From: Burkholderiales bacterium 8X
GTDB taxonomy: Bacteria; Pseudomonadota; Gammaproteobacteria; Burkholderiales; Burkholderiaceae_C
Assembly (NCBI GenBank): GCA_902506565.1
Contig: LR732703.1
Location: 4,616,863-4,680,862 of the forward strand
Reading direction: 5' to 3'
DNA: 64,000 bases
Shown: positions 49,848-61,546 of the stretch, piece after piece
How positions within the stretch are numbered: position 1 is the stretch's first letter
Layout: each line of letters begins with the position of its first letter
Translations under genes and position numbers: made by a program
The notes under the pieces: model-generated
Told to the model about the DNA's origin: nothing
Seen by the model: only the letters and a program-made list of their open reading frames with translations
Databases searched by the model: none

Positions 49848-50066
49848 TCAGGCCGCGGCCAACCAGTATCCGGCGTTGAAGGGACTGCTCATTCGCAGTG
49901 CCAAAGGCGAGACGTCCACCAACTTGTCGGTCGGCATTTTCTCGGCAGCCGGATCGGCCGCCTGGACTTCGATGCCGGCCGAAGCGGCGGCATCACCTTG
50001 AGCCTCGTTAGCCCGTTCTGCTTGGCTAGCTTGTGCAGAACGGGCTACAGAAAAGAATAGAAGCAC
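49848..50066 (-). CDS. Possible small protein downstream of barstar
   Basis: 72 aa if translated: MLLFFSVARSAQASQAERA, then an Ala/Glu-rich section, ending SSPFNAGYWLAAA. It overlaps the end of the barstar gene by about 20 bases and reads through the palindrome at 50010-50046, which encodes its N-terminus. The composition is protein-like, and a terminator follows 20 bases later, but no domain or family is recognised and there is no clear ribosome binding site. A shorter start, MPTDKLVD, is possible. Could be a third gene of the barnase operon or chance. Confidence 0.35.
   Translation of the reverse strand: MLLFFSVARSAQASQAERANEAQGDAAASAGIEVQAADPAAEKMPTDKLVDVSPLALRMSSPFNAGYWLAAA
50010..50046. 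repeat. Perfect 12-bp inverted repeat at the end of barstar
   Basis: AGCCCGTTCTGC (50010-50021) and GCAGAACGGGCT (50035-50046) with a 13-base spacer. The barstar stop codon lies in the right arm. It has no T-run, so it is not a canonical terminator. It could be a REP-like element, an attenuating hairpin or a recombination site. Confidence 0.8.
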
Positions 50067-50527
50067 CTGAACGGTATCTTCCGATCCGCCCAGTAGTCCG
50101 CGGCATCCCGAAACACGTCGAGCAGCTGCTCGCGCGCTTCCTTGTCGAACTTGGCATTGGCCGGAATCTGCTCCAGGACCACGATGAAGCCGGGCTGCGG
50201 GCCCGACTTGTGCAGGGGATCCGTCATGCAGTCGTACAGCGCATCGAAGTTCTTGCCGAAGTGCTGCGGGAAAGTGAACTGCTGTGCAATCAAGTCCAGC
50301 ACGTCCTGCTTGGTCTGGGCATTGCCCAGGTTGGCATAAAGGAAGTGCTGGCCTGCTGCGTGCGCCGCCTCTTGCAAGTCGTTCACGCGGAATGCGCGGA
50401 TCGACTGCACGATGTTCGGCCGCACGGCACGAAGGGATAACGTCATCTCCGCGGGCCTTTCCATGGTTGTCGTTGTCATGTCTTCAGGACGCTTGATTGC
50501 GCCACTCCAATCCAATTCACTGCTCAT
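50045..50527 (-). CDS. Barstar family ribonuclease inhibitor
   Basis: 160 aa, ATG overlapping the barnase stop (ATGA). Barstar binds and inactivates barnase in the cytoplasm. The barstar fold is recognisable at residues 60-155: AFRVNDLQEAAHAAGQHFLYANLGNAQTKQDVLDLIAQQFTFP (in part), HFGKNFDALYDCMTD and GFIVVLEQIPANAKF. The N-terminal ~50 residues (SSELDWSGAIKRPEDMTTTTMERP) are extra relative to the 89-residue Bacillus protein and look disordered. The inhibitor is translated after the toxin, so immunity depends on coupled expression. Confidence 0.88.
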   Translation of the reverse strand: MSSELDWSGAIKRPEDMTTTTMERPAEMTLSLRAVRPNIVQSIRAFRVNDLQEAAHAAGQHFLYANLGNAQTKQDVLDLIAQQFTFPQHFGKNFDALYDCMTDPLHKSGPQPGFIVVLEQIPANAKFDKEAREQLLDVFRDAADYWADRKIPFRCFYSFL

Positions 50528-50934
50528 TGCTTGATCCGTTTGAAACTCGCATAGTGATCTGCCGTATACCAGCACGTTTCGGGAACCCTGGGTACGCCGC
50601 CGCAAACGATTCGCCGCGCTCCACGCCGACCCGAATTCGCAGCCGCCACCGTGTATTCCCGGTAGTGACCGCGCCGCTCGGCCGGCAACAGGCGCTCGCG
50701 ATTGGCGAACACCGAGCCGTCCTTGTCGAATTGGAACGGGCCTCCACTCAAGATCGCCTGGTACGTCTGCCGGGCCTCTGCCGGCAATTCGGCGAACGTT
50801 ACCGCGTCTTCAACCGGCTGGAAGGGTCGGCGCCATTGTTCGCGAGCATCGGCTTCGTTGAAGAGCATCAACGGCAATAAAGCAGTTAACGCTAACTTGC
50901 ATACAGAAGACGTGATCGAGGCGAATGCCGCCAT
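50524..50934 (-). CDS. Secreted barnase-type ribonuclease
   Basis: 136 aa from ATG 50934; a longer frame starts at 51036. The N-terminus MAAFASITSSVCKLALTALLPLMLFNEADA is a signal peptide. The microbial RNase (barnase/N1) domain follows: AELPAEARQTYQAILSGG, then FANRERLLPAERRGHYREYTV, in which the Glu of REYTV is the catalytic base, Arg of GARRIVCGG and finally His of TADHYASFKRI. All three catalytic positions of barnase are therefore present. Two cysteines (IVCGG, ETCWY) could form a disulfide after export. Paired with barstar, it may be a secreted competition enzyme. Confidence 0.88.
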   Translation of the reverse strand: MAAFASITSSVCKLALTALLPLMLFNEADAREQWRRPFQPVEDAVTFAELPAEARQTYQAILSGGPFQFDKDGSVFANRERLLPAERRGHYREYTVAAANSGRRGARRIVCGGVPRVPETCWYTADHYASFKRIKQ

Positions 50935-51114
50935 GGAATCCAGCAGAAAAGAGCGAGGGCGGAGCGAAAGGCGAACCTTGGGGTTAACCCGCAGATTCAA
51001 GCCCGAAAGTGTGCACCAGACGCACACAAATAGCAAGCGTGTGCCTAATAAATAAGCAAGATGCCAAGCGCCGAACGGCGAAAAGAAGTTAGTGCCCGCT
51101 TGCGTACTAGGCGG

Positions 51115-53454
<2,340 letters not shown>

Positions 53455-53618
53455 GTACCTTGGCTCCGGGGCAAACGCTTGTTCTTGGGGGCGCGATTCT
53501 AGACCTGCCCCTTCGCCGTAAAGCCGGCGCTGGAAGTTCACGGAATGTGATCGGAGGTGTCGCTCGGGGCCCTGCTGTGGCAATATCCCGCGCGTACAAA
53601 AACATCCGAGGAGTGACC

Positions 53619-54683
53619 ATGGCGCTGATGGATTTCATCAAGAAACAGTTCATCGACATCATCCAGTGGACCGAGGATGACGACGGCACCCTCGCCTGGC
53701 GCTTCCCGATGGCCGAGATGGAAATCCAGAACGGCGCGTCGCTCACGGTTCGCGAATCCCAGGTCGCGGTCTTCGTCAACGAGGGCCAGGTCGCCGATGT
53801 GTTCGGCCCCGGCATGTACAAGCTCACGACCCAGACGCTGCCGGTCCTGACCTACCTCAAGAACTGGGACAAGCTCTTCGAGTCGCCCTTCAAGAGCGAC
53901 GTCTATTTCTTCAGCACCCGCCAGCAGATCGACCAGCGCTGGGGCACGCCCCAGGCGATCACCATCCGCGACAAGGATTTCGGCGCCGTGCGGCTCCGGG
54001 CCTTCGGCAACTACAGCTATCGCATCGCCGATCCCAAGCTTTTCTATACCGAGATCTCCGGCACCCGCGCGGCCTACACCGTGCCCGAGCTCGACGGGCA
54101 GCTTCGGGGCCTCGTGCTGCAGAACATCAGCGACGCCATCGCTGCCAGCGGTGTTCCATTTCTCGATCTCGCTGCCAACCAGGTGGAGTTCGCAGCAGCG
54201 CTCGCCGGCCAACTGGCTCCCGATTTCGCCAAGCTCGGCATCAAGCTCGAAGCCATCACCGTCCAGAACCTTTCGCTGCCCGAGGAGCTGCAGAAGATCC
54301 TCGACCAGAAGATCGGCATGGGCATGGTCGGCAACGACATGGGCAAGTTCATGCAATACCAGACGGCGCAGGCCATCCCGAAGTTCGCGGAGGGCAGCGC
54401 AAATGGCGGCGGCTCCGGCGTGGTCGGCGATGCGCTGGGGCTGGGCGCCGGCTTGACCATCGGCCAGGTGCTGGCCAACAACCTGGCGCAGGGCCTCAAC
54501 CCCGCGGCCGGCGGTGCGCAGGCGGCGGTGCCTGCCGCGCAGCAAACGCCTACGGTTGCCGAGGTGAGCGCGAACGACATCATGGCAACGCTCGAGAAGC
54601 TCGGCGAATTGAAGACCAAGGGCATCCTCACCCAGGAAGAATTCGACGCCAAGAAGGCGGACCTGCTGAAGAAGCTGGTCTGA
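53619..54683 (+). CDS. SPFH domain protein with C-terminal SHOCT motif
   Basis: 354 aa, ATG with GAGGAG 6-8 bases upstream. An SPFH/Band-7 domain (residues about 40-240: VRESQVAVFVNEGQVADVFGPGMYKL, IRDKDFGAVRLRAFGNYSYRI) is followed by a Gly/Ala-rich linker. The C-terminal SHOCT motif reads LEKLGELKTKGILTQEEFDAKKADLLKKL. No membrane helix is visible, so membrane attachment is peripheral or by assembly. This is the YdjI-like type of SPFH protein. First gene of the five-gene operon to 59845. Confidence 0.88.
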   Translation: MALMDFIKKQFIDIIQWTEDDDGTLAWRFPMAEMEIQNGASLTVRESQVAVFVNEGQVADVFGPGMYKLTTQTLPVLTYLKNWDKLFESPFKSDVYFFSTRQQIDQRWGTPQAITIRDKDFGAVRLRAFGNYSYRIADPKLFYTEISGTRAAYTVPELDGQLRGLVLQNISDAIAASGVPFLDLAANQVEFAAALAGQLAPDFAKLGIKLEAITVQNLSLPEELQKILDQKIGMGMVGNDMGKFMQYQTAQAIPKFAEGSANGGGSGVVGDALGLGAGLTIGQVLANNLAQGLNPAAGGAQAAVPAAQQTPTVAEVSANDIMATLEKLGELKTKGILTQEEFDAKKADLLKKLV

Positions 54684-54766
54684 GGGCCCCCGGCCGCCGC
54701 AGCCCGCGCTGCAACGCAGTCGGCGCGTAGGCCGGCGGCCGGACCCGAGACCTTTCGTCGCCTTTC

Positions 54767-56338
54767 GTGGCCACCCAACCTCCATCGCAGCGCAGCTACA
54801 GCGCCCCCTGCCCAGGGTGCGGCGCGCCGGTCGAGTTCCGCTCGGCCCAGTCGACCTTCGCCGTCTGTTCCTACTGCCAGAGCACCGTGGTGCGGCAGGG
54901 CGACGCGTTGGCACGCATCGGCAAGATGGCCGAGCTGTTCGAAGACTTCAGCCCGCTCCAGCTGTTCGCGTCCGGGCGCTGGCGCAACCAGAGCTTCTTG
55001 CTGGTCGGCCGGCTGCAATACCGCTATGAAGGCGGGCACTGGACCGAGTGGATCGCATCCATCGATGGAGAGCGCACGGCGATCCTGAGCGAGGACAACG
55101 GCGCCTTCGTGTTCGCCGAGCCGCTGGCCCTGCAGCGCCCGGCGCCCCCGGCCGACGCATTGCGCGTGGGCGCCACCACCTCCTTCAACGGCCAGACCTA
55201 CACCGTCACCTCGAACGAACAGGTGGCCCTGGTCTCGGCGCAAGGCGAGCTGCCGCGGATGCCCGAACTGGGCCGCCGCTTCGCCGTGGTCGAAGCGCGC
55301 AACGAGCGCGGCGAGGTGCTGAGCCTCGACTACGACAGCCCGACGCCCGGCGCCTACCTCGGCCATGCGGTGCGGCTCGAAGACCTCGAACTCACCGGCC
55401 TTCGAAGCGACTCCGAAAAAGAGGTGACGGGCCGGAGCTTCAGCTGCCCCAACTGCGGCGCGCCGGTCAGCTTCAACCTCGCCGACAGCAAGAGCGTCAC
55501 CTGCGGATCCTGCAAAAGCATCATCGACATCTCGGACGGCATCGGCGGCGAACTCCGGCATGCAGCCCAGAACGAACCGGTGCGCCCGCTCATCGAGATC
55601 GGCAGCACCGCCCAGCTGCAAGGCACCGAGTGGCAGGTGGTCGGCTTCCAGCATCGCATGGGCGTGGCGCCCGGCGACGACGAGCATTTCGGCTGGAACG
55701 AATACCTGCTCTTCAACAAGAAGCGCGGCTTCAGCTTTCTAGTGGATGCGGAAGACGGCTGGAGCATGGTGCAGCCGACCACCGGCGCGCCGCGCATGGC
55801 CGAGAACGGCAGCCGCGCCACCTACCTCGGCAAGGTCTACAAGCAGACCTATGCCTACGACGCCGAAACCACCTACGTGCTGGGCGAGTTCTACTGGAAG
55901 GTGGAGCGCGGCCAGAAGACCTTCAACCGCGACTTCGAGAACGCCAACGGCCTGCTCTCGATGGAGCGCTCGACCCACGAGCTCACTTGGTCGGCCGGTC
56001 GCAAGCTCGATGCGAAAACCGTGGCAGCAGCCTTCGGCCTGTCCGCCAAAAGCGAGATGTTCAAGCGCGCCGACGCCTTGCCGGTCAGCCTGGGCTCGCG
56101 GTTCGGCTGTGGGACGATCCTCATCGTGTTGCTGGTGATCGTCGTGCTGCTGGTCGTCCTCAACCGATGCAATTGCAACGACGCCGCAGCCCGGCCGAGT
56201 GCCGGCCCGACCGGCTCCTGGGCCAGCCCGCAGCAGGCCAGCGGTAGCGGCAGTGGTTCGTGCAGGTGTTCGAGCGGCCGCTGGTTCCCCTCGGGCGGCT
56301 CCTACGGCGGCTACTCGAGCGGCGGCAGCCACAAGTGA
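54767..56338 (+). CDS. DUF4178 protein with two zinc ribbons and a membrane helix
   Basis: 523 aa, GTG start 83 bases after the SPFH gene. N-terminal zinc ribbon (CPGCGAPVEF ... CSYCQSTVV), a DUF4178 domain (about 60-210: LFASGRWRNQSFLLVGRLQYRYEGGHWTEW), a second zinc ribbon (CPNCGAPVSF ... CGSCKSII, near 226), then a second DUF4178 copy (about 275-400: GSTAQLQGTEWQVVGFQHR). A membrane helix (TILIVLLVIVVLLVVLN) lies near 450, and a Ser/Gly/Cys-rich tail follows. Biochemical role unknown; the double arrangement suggests internal duplication. DUF4178, DUF350 and an aminopropyltransferase recur together in bacteria (family knowledge, not verified here). Confidence 0.85.
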   Translation: MATQPPSQRSYSAPCPGCGAPVEFRSAQSTFAVCSYCQSTVVRQGDALARIGKMAELFEDFSPLQLFASGRWRNQSFLLVGRLQYRYEGGHWTEWIASIDGERTAILSEDNGAFVFAEPLALQRPAPPADALRVGATTSFNGQTYTVTSNEQVALVSAQGELPRMPELGRRFAVVEARNERGEVLSLDYDSPTPGAYLGHAVRLEDLELTGLRSDSEKEVTGRSFSCPNCGAPVSFNLADSKSVTCGSCKSIIDISDGIGGELRHAAQNEPVRPLIEIGSTAQLQGTEWQVVGFQHRMGVAPGDDEHFGWNEYLLFNKKRGFSFLVDAEDGWSMVQPTTGAPRMAENGSRATYLGKVYKQTYAYDAETTYVLGEFYWKVERGQKTFNRDFENANGLLSMERSTHELTWSAGRKLDAKTVAAAFGLSAKSEMFKRADALPVSLGSRFGCGTILIVLLVIVVLLVVLNRCNCNDAAARPSAGPTGSWASPQQASGSGSGSCRCSSGRWFPSGGSYGGYSSGGSHK

Positions 56339-56359
56339 TGTTCAACCCCGGAGATCCCC

Positions 56360-56581
56360 ATGTTCGATATTGAATGGCTACGGCCCGGAGCAATCGTCGG
56401 TTCGCTCGTGTATGCGCTGATCGGCGTGCTGGTGTTCTGGGTCAGCTTCGTCGTCATCGACAAGATCACGCCCTACAACCTGTGGCTAGAGATCGTCGAG
56501 AAGCGCAACGTGGCGCTCGGCCTGGTGGTGGCGGCGATGGCGCTCGGCGTCTCGATCATCGTCGCCGCGGCCATCCATTGA
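56360..56581 (+). CDS. DUF350 small membrane protein
   Basis: 73 aa with two membrane helices (GAIVGSLVYALIGVLVFWVSFVVID and NVALGLVVAAMALGVSIIVAAAIH) and the short conserved loop KITPYNLWLEIVEKRN. This is the DUF350 (YjfL-like) family; one such unit is half the usual two-unit protein. GGAGAT is a good ribosome binding site upstream. It lies 21 bases after the DUF4178 gene and 4 bases before the aminopropyltransferase gene, so it belongs to the same transcript. Function unknown. Confidence 0.88.
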   Translation: MFDIEWLRPGAIVGSLVYALIGVLVFWVSFVVIDKITPYNLWLEIVEKRNVALGLVVAAMALGVSIIVAAAIH

Positions 56582-56585
56582 GGCC

Positions 56586-58142
56586 ATGAACCCCGCCGCG
56601 CCGCCCACCCTGGCCGCGGCCCCGGCCGCGCGCCCGGTCGAGATCGCGCTCCTGGCCAGCGTGTTCGTGGTGGCGGCTTGCGGCCTGGTCTACGAATTGA
56701 GCGCGGCGGCGCTCAGCTCGTACCTGCTCGGCGATTCGGTGCTGCAGTTCAGCACCGTCATCGGCACCTATCTCTTCGCGATGGGCATCGGCTCCTGGCT
56801 GTCGCGCTATTTCGAGCGGCAGCTGCCCGCGCATTTCCTCCGCATCGAGTTGCTGGTGGCCTTGATCGGCGGCGCGCTGCCGGCGCTGCTCTTCATTGCC
56901 AATGCCTACATCCCGGGCGCCTTCCGGCTGCTGCTCTACAGCCTGGTGCTGGTGGTCGGCACCCTGGTCGGGCTGGAGATCCCGCTGGTGATGCGGATCC
57001 TCAGGCGCAACGTGCGGCTGAAAGACCTGGTCTCGCAGGTACTGACCTTCGACTACCTCGGCGCACTCGCGGTATCGATCGCCTTCCCGCTGGTCCTGGT
57101 GCCGGAGCTCGGCATGATCCGCACGGGGCTCCTCTTCGGGCTGATGAACGCGGCAGTGGCGCTTTGGGCGCTGTGGCTCTTCCGCCATGAGCTTCGCCAT
57201 GTGGGCGCCCATGCGATCGCCTGCGGCTTGTCGCTGGCGGCACTGACCGGCGCCTTCTTGCTGGCGGATCGGATCACCACGGTGGCCGAGGACAAGTTCT
57301 ACCAAGACCGCATCGTCTTCAGCGCCAGCTCGCCCTACCAGCGCATCGTCGTCACCCAGGGCAGCGCCGGGCATCGACTGTTCCTGAACGGCAATCTCCA
57401 GTTCGCCGAGCGCGACGAATACCGCTATCACGAGGCGCTGGTGCATCCGGTCATGGCGGCCCATGGCGCGCCGAAGCGGATCGCGGTGCTGGGCGGCGGC
57501 GACGGCATGGCGGTGCGGGAGATCCTGAAGTACCCCTCGGTGGAGAGCGTGACGCTGGTCGAGCTCGATCCGAACATGACACGGCTCTTCAGCGAGCACC
57601 CGACCTTGTCCACGCTCAACGGCGGCGCGCTCAAGTCCCCCAAGCTGCGCATCGTCAACACCGACGCCTTCCAGTGGCTCCAGGCCGAACCGGCGGAGAC
57701 CTTCGACGTGATCGTGGTGGACTTCCCCGACCCGACCAACTTCGCGATCGGCAAGCTCTACACCAACTCCTTCGATGCCCTGCTCGACAAACGCCTGGCC
57801 GCGAGCGGCTATGCGGTGATCCAGACGACCTCGCCTCTGGTGGCTCGCAAGAGCTTCTGGACTGTGGTGCAGACGGTCGAATCGGTCGGCCTCGCCGCGA
57901 CCCCGTACCACGCCCACGTCCCGAGCTTCGGCGAGTGGGGCTTCGTCATCGCCAGCCGCCGGCCGTACCGGTTGCCGATCGCGCTGCCCGAGGGCTTGCG
58001 CTTCCTGTCGGCTTCGACCCTTCCGCTGCTCTTCGACTTTCCGCTCGACATGTCGCGCGTGCCTGCCGACGTGCAGCGCCTGTCGAACCAGGCGCTGGTG
58101 TCGACCTACGAGCGCGAGTGGGGCAAGGTCGCCGGGCACTGA
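56586..58142 (+). CDS. Membrane-bound polyamine aminopropyltransferase (spermidine synthase-like)
   Basis: 518 aa. Seven or so membrane helices in the first 235 residues, then a SpeE-type aminopropyltransferase domain: ERDEYRYHEALVHPVM near 278, decarboxylated-SAM-binding VLGGGDGMAVREIL near 300, VELDPNM, and VVDFPDPTNFAIGKLYT near 378, where SpeE has the catalytic Asp-x-x-Asp. Known relatives transfer an aminopropyl group from decarboxylated SAM to a polyamine. No SAM decarboxylase gene is in the window. The membrane half is like that of the fused 7TM spermine synthases. The tail ends near a conserved LSTPLL-type stretch (LSASTLPLLFDFPLDM). The flavoprotein follows after 2 bases. Confidence 0.9.
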   Translation: MNPAAPPTLAAAPAARPVEIALLASVFVVAACGLVYELSAAALSSYLLGDSVLQFSTVIGTYLFAMGIGSWLSRYFERQLPAHFLRIELLVALIGGALPALLFIANAYIPGAFRLLLYSLVLVVGTLVGLEIPLVMRILRRNVRLKDLVSQVLTFDYLGALAVSIAFPLVLVPELGMIRTGLLFGLMNAAVALWALWLFRHELRHVGAHAIACGLSLAALTGAFLLADRITTVAEDKFYQDRIVFSASSPYQRIVVTQGSAGHRLFLNGNLQFAERDEYRYHEALVHPVMAAHGAPKRIAVLGGGDGMAVREILKYPSVESVTLVELDPNMTRLFSEHPTLSTLNGGALKSPKLRIVNTDAFQWLQAEPAETFDVIVVDFPDPTNFAIGKLYTNSFDALLDKRLAASGYAVIQTTSPLVARKSFWTVVQTVESVGLAATPYHAHVPSFGEWGFVIASRRPYRLPIALPEGLRFLSASTLPLLFDFPLDMSRVPADVQRLSNQALVSTYEREWGKVAGH

Positions 58143-58144
58143 GC

Positions 58145-59845
<1,701 letters not shown>

Positions 59846-59917
59846 CCGGCTCCGACCAGCTCCGACCCGACCAGCTCCAACCGGCCTGGTCCTCACCAAC
59901 CTCCAGCCGCTCATCAG

Positions 59918-60038
59918 CTGCGCATCAGCCTCGCATCAACCGCGCATCAACCGCGCATCAACCGCGCATCAACCGCGCATCAACCGCGCATCAACCGCGC
60001 ATCAACCGCGCATCAACCTCGCATCAGCCTCGCATCAG
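59918..60038. repeat. Eleven-base tandem repeat (CGCGCATCAAC and variants, about 11 copies)
   Basis: Seven identical units CGCGCATCAAC, with diverged units (CTCGCATCAGC, CTCGCATCAAC) on both sides, make about eleven head-to-tail copies. The distal units run into the last codons of pepP, whose stop lies inside the array. The interval 59846-60023 has no other feature. Confidence 0.88.
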
Positions 60039-61409
60039 CGCTTCGATCTCGTCGCCGTCGACCGGCACCCCGCGCGTGATCAGCTCGCAGCCGGACTCGG
60101 TCACGATCGCGTCGTCCTCGATGCGGATGCCGATACCGTGGAACTGCTCGGGCACACCCTCGCCGGCCCGGACGTAGATGCCCGGCTCGATCGTCAGCAC
60201 CATGCCCGGCCGCAGGATTCGGCTGGGCCGGTTCGTGATCAGCTCGTTGGACAGCGGATCCTTGCGTTCGCTGGTTTCGCCGAGCTGGCTCGGCTCGACA
60301 TAGCTGCCGCAGTCGTGCACGTCCATGCCGAGCCAATGGCCGGTGCGGTGCATGTAGAACGGGAAGTAGGCGCGTTTCTCGATCACGTCCTCGAGGCTGC
60401 CGACCTGGTTGGCGTCGAGAAGGCCCAGGTCGAGCATGCCCTGCGCCAGCACCCTGACGGTCGCGTCGTGCGGATCGTTGAAGCGCTGCCCGGCGCGGGT
60501 GGCCGCCACCGCCGCATCCTGGCTGGCGAGCACCAGGTCGTAGAGCGCGCGCTGCGGGCCGCTGAACCGTCCGTTGGCCGGGAAGGTCCGGGTGATGTCG
60601 CTCGCATAGCCGTCCAGCTCGCAGCCGGCGTCGATCAGCACCAGCTCGCCGTCCCGGACCGGCGCGGTGTCCGCCCGGTAGTGCAGCACGCAGGCATTGG
60701 CGCCGGCCGCGACGATCGAGCCGTAGGCCGGGTATTGCGACCCTTGGCGGCGGAATTCATGCAGCAGCTCCGCATCGAGGTGGTACTCGCGCACGTCCTT
60801 GCCTTCCCGCAGCATCCGCGCCGAGAGTTGCATCGCCCGCACGTGCGCCTCGGCGCTGATCTGTGCGGCACGGCGCATCACGTCCTGCTCGTGCGCATCC
60901 TTGACGAGCCGCATCTCGTCCAGCGGGCCGCAGAGGTCGCGCTGCTGCTCAGGGCACAGCGCGCCGAATCGCACCCGGCTTCTCACCGCGGACAGCCAGC
61001 CGTCGACCCGGGTCTCCAGCCCCTTGTGCGTGGCGAAGGGATACCAGACGGCCGACTTGTTCTCGAGCAGGCGCGGAAGCCGCAGGTCGAGTTCGCCGAC
61101 CGCGAAGGCCTCGTCCACGCCCAGGCTGGCCGGCGCCGCTTCCGGCCCGAGGCGATAGCCGTCCCAGATCTCCCGCTCCAGGTCCTTGGGCGCGCAGAAC
61201 AAGGTCGATTGGCCCTGGCCGGTGAGGATCAACCAGGCGTTGGGCTCGGTGAACCCGGTCAGGTAATAGAAGTAGCTGTCGTGCCGGTAAAGGAAGTCGC
61301 TGTCGCGGTTTCGCTGGCGCTCGGGCGCGGTCGGGATGATCGCGACGCCGTCGGGCCCGATCTGCCGAGCCAGGGCTGCGCGACGGGCGGCGTAGGGTTT
61401 GGTTGTCAT
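60024..61409 (-). CDS. pepP: Xaa-Pro aminopeptidase (aminopeptidase P)
   Basis: 461 aa from MTTKPYAARR (MHSHQ at 61424 is an alternative). Releases N-terminal residues next to proline; M24 pita-bread fold with two metals. The AMP-N domain (RHDSYFYYLTGFTEPNAWLIL) comes first. Then GSIVAAGANACVLHYRAD, the metal ligands in LVLIDAGCELDGYASDITRTFP (Asp, Asp), FYMHRTGHWLGMDVHDCG (His) and TIEPGIYV / GIGIRIEDDAIVT (Glu, Glu). The last codons belong to an 11-base tandem array that runs on past the stop. Divergent from the lipoprotein gene at 61547. Confidence 0.94.
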   Translation of the reverse strand: MTTKPYAARRAALARQIGPDGVAIIPTAPERQRNRDSDFLYRHDSYFYYLTGFTEPNAWLILTGQGQSTLFCAPKDLEREIWDGYRLGPEAAPASLGVDEAFAVGELDLRLPRLLENKSAVWYPFATHKGLETRVDGWLSAVRSRVRFGALCPEQQRDLCGPLDEMRLVKDAHEQDVMRRAAQISAEAHVRAMQLSARMLREGKDVREYHLDAELLHEFRRQGSQYPAYGSIVAAGANACVLHYRADTAPVRDGELVLIDAGCELDGYASDITRTFPANGRFSGPQRALYDLVLASQDAAVAATRAGQRFNDPHDATVRVLAQGMLDLGLLDANQVGSLEDVIEKRAYFPFYMHRTGHWLGMDVHDCGSYVEPSQLGETSERKDPLSNELITNRPSRILRPGMVLTIEPGIYVRAGEGVPEQFHGIGIRIEDDAIVTESGCELITRGVPVDGDEIEALMRG

Positions 61410-61469
61410 CTGGTGACTATGCATGAGGTTTGTAACCGCCTGCCTAGGTAGGAATAAAACATAACGAAA

Positions 61470-61489
61470 GCAAATGAAAGAGCATTTGC
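61470..61489. promoter_or_regulatory. Inverted repeat between pepP and the lipoprotein gene
   Basis: GCAAATG (61470-61476) and CATTTGC (61483-61489) with a 6-base spacer: a 7-bp palindrome of operator size. A TTAAAT that could be a -10 element lies at 61510-61515, upstream of the lipoprotein gene. Confidence 0.45.
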
Positions 61490-61546
61490 GCGTAGGACAG
61501 GTCCCACGCTTAAATACGCACCTTGATATCTTGGAGGTGCTTTTTG

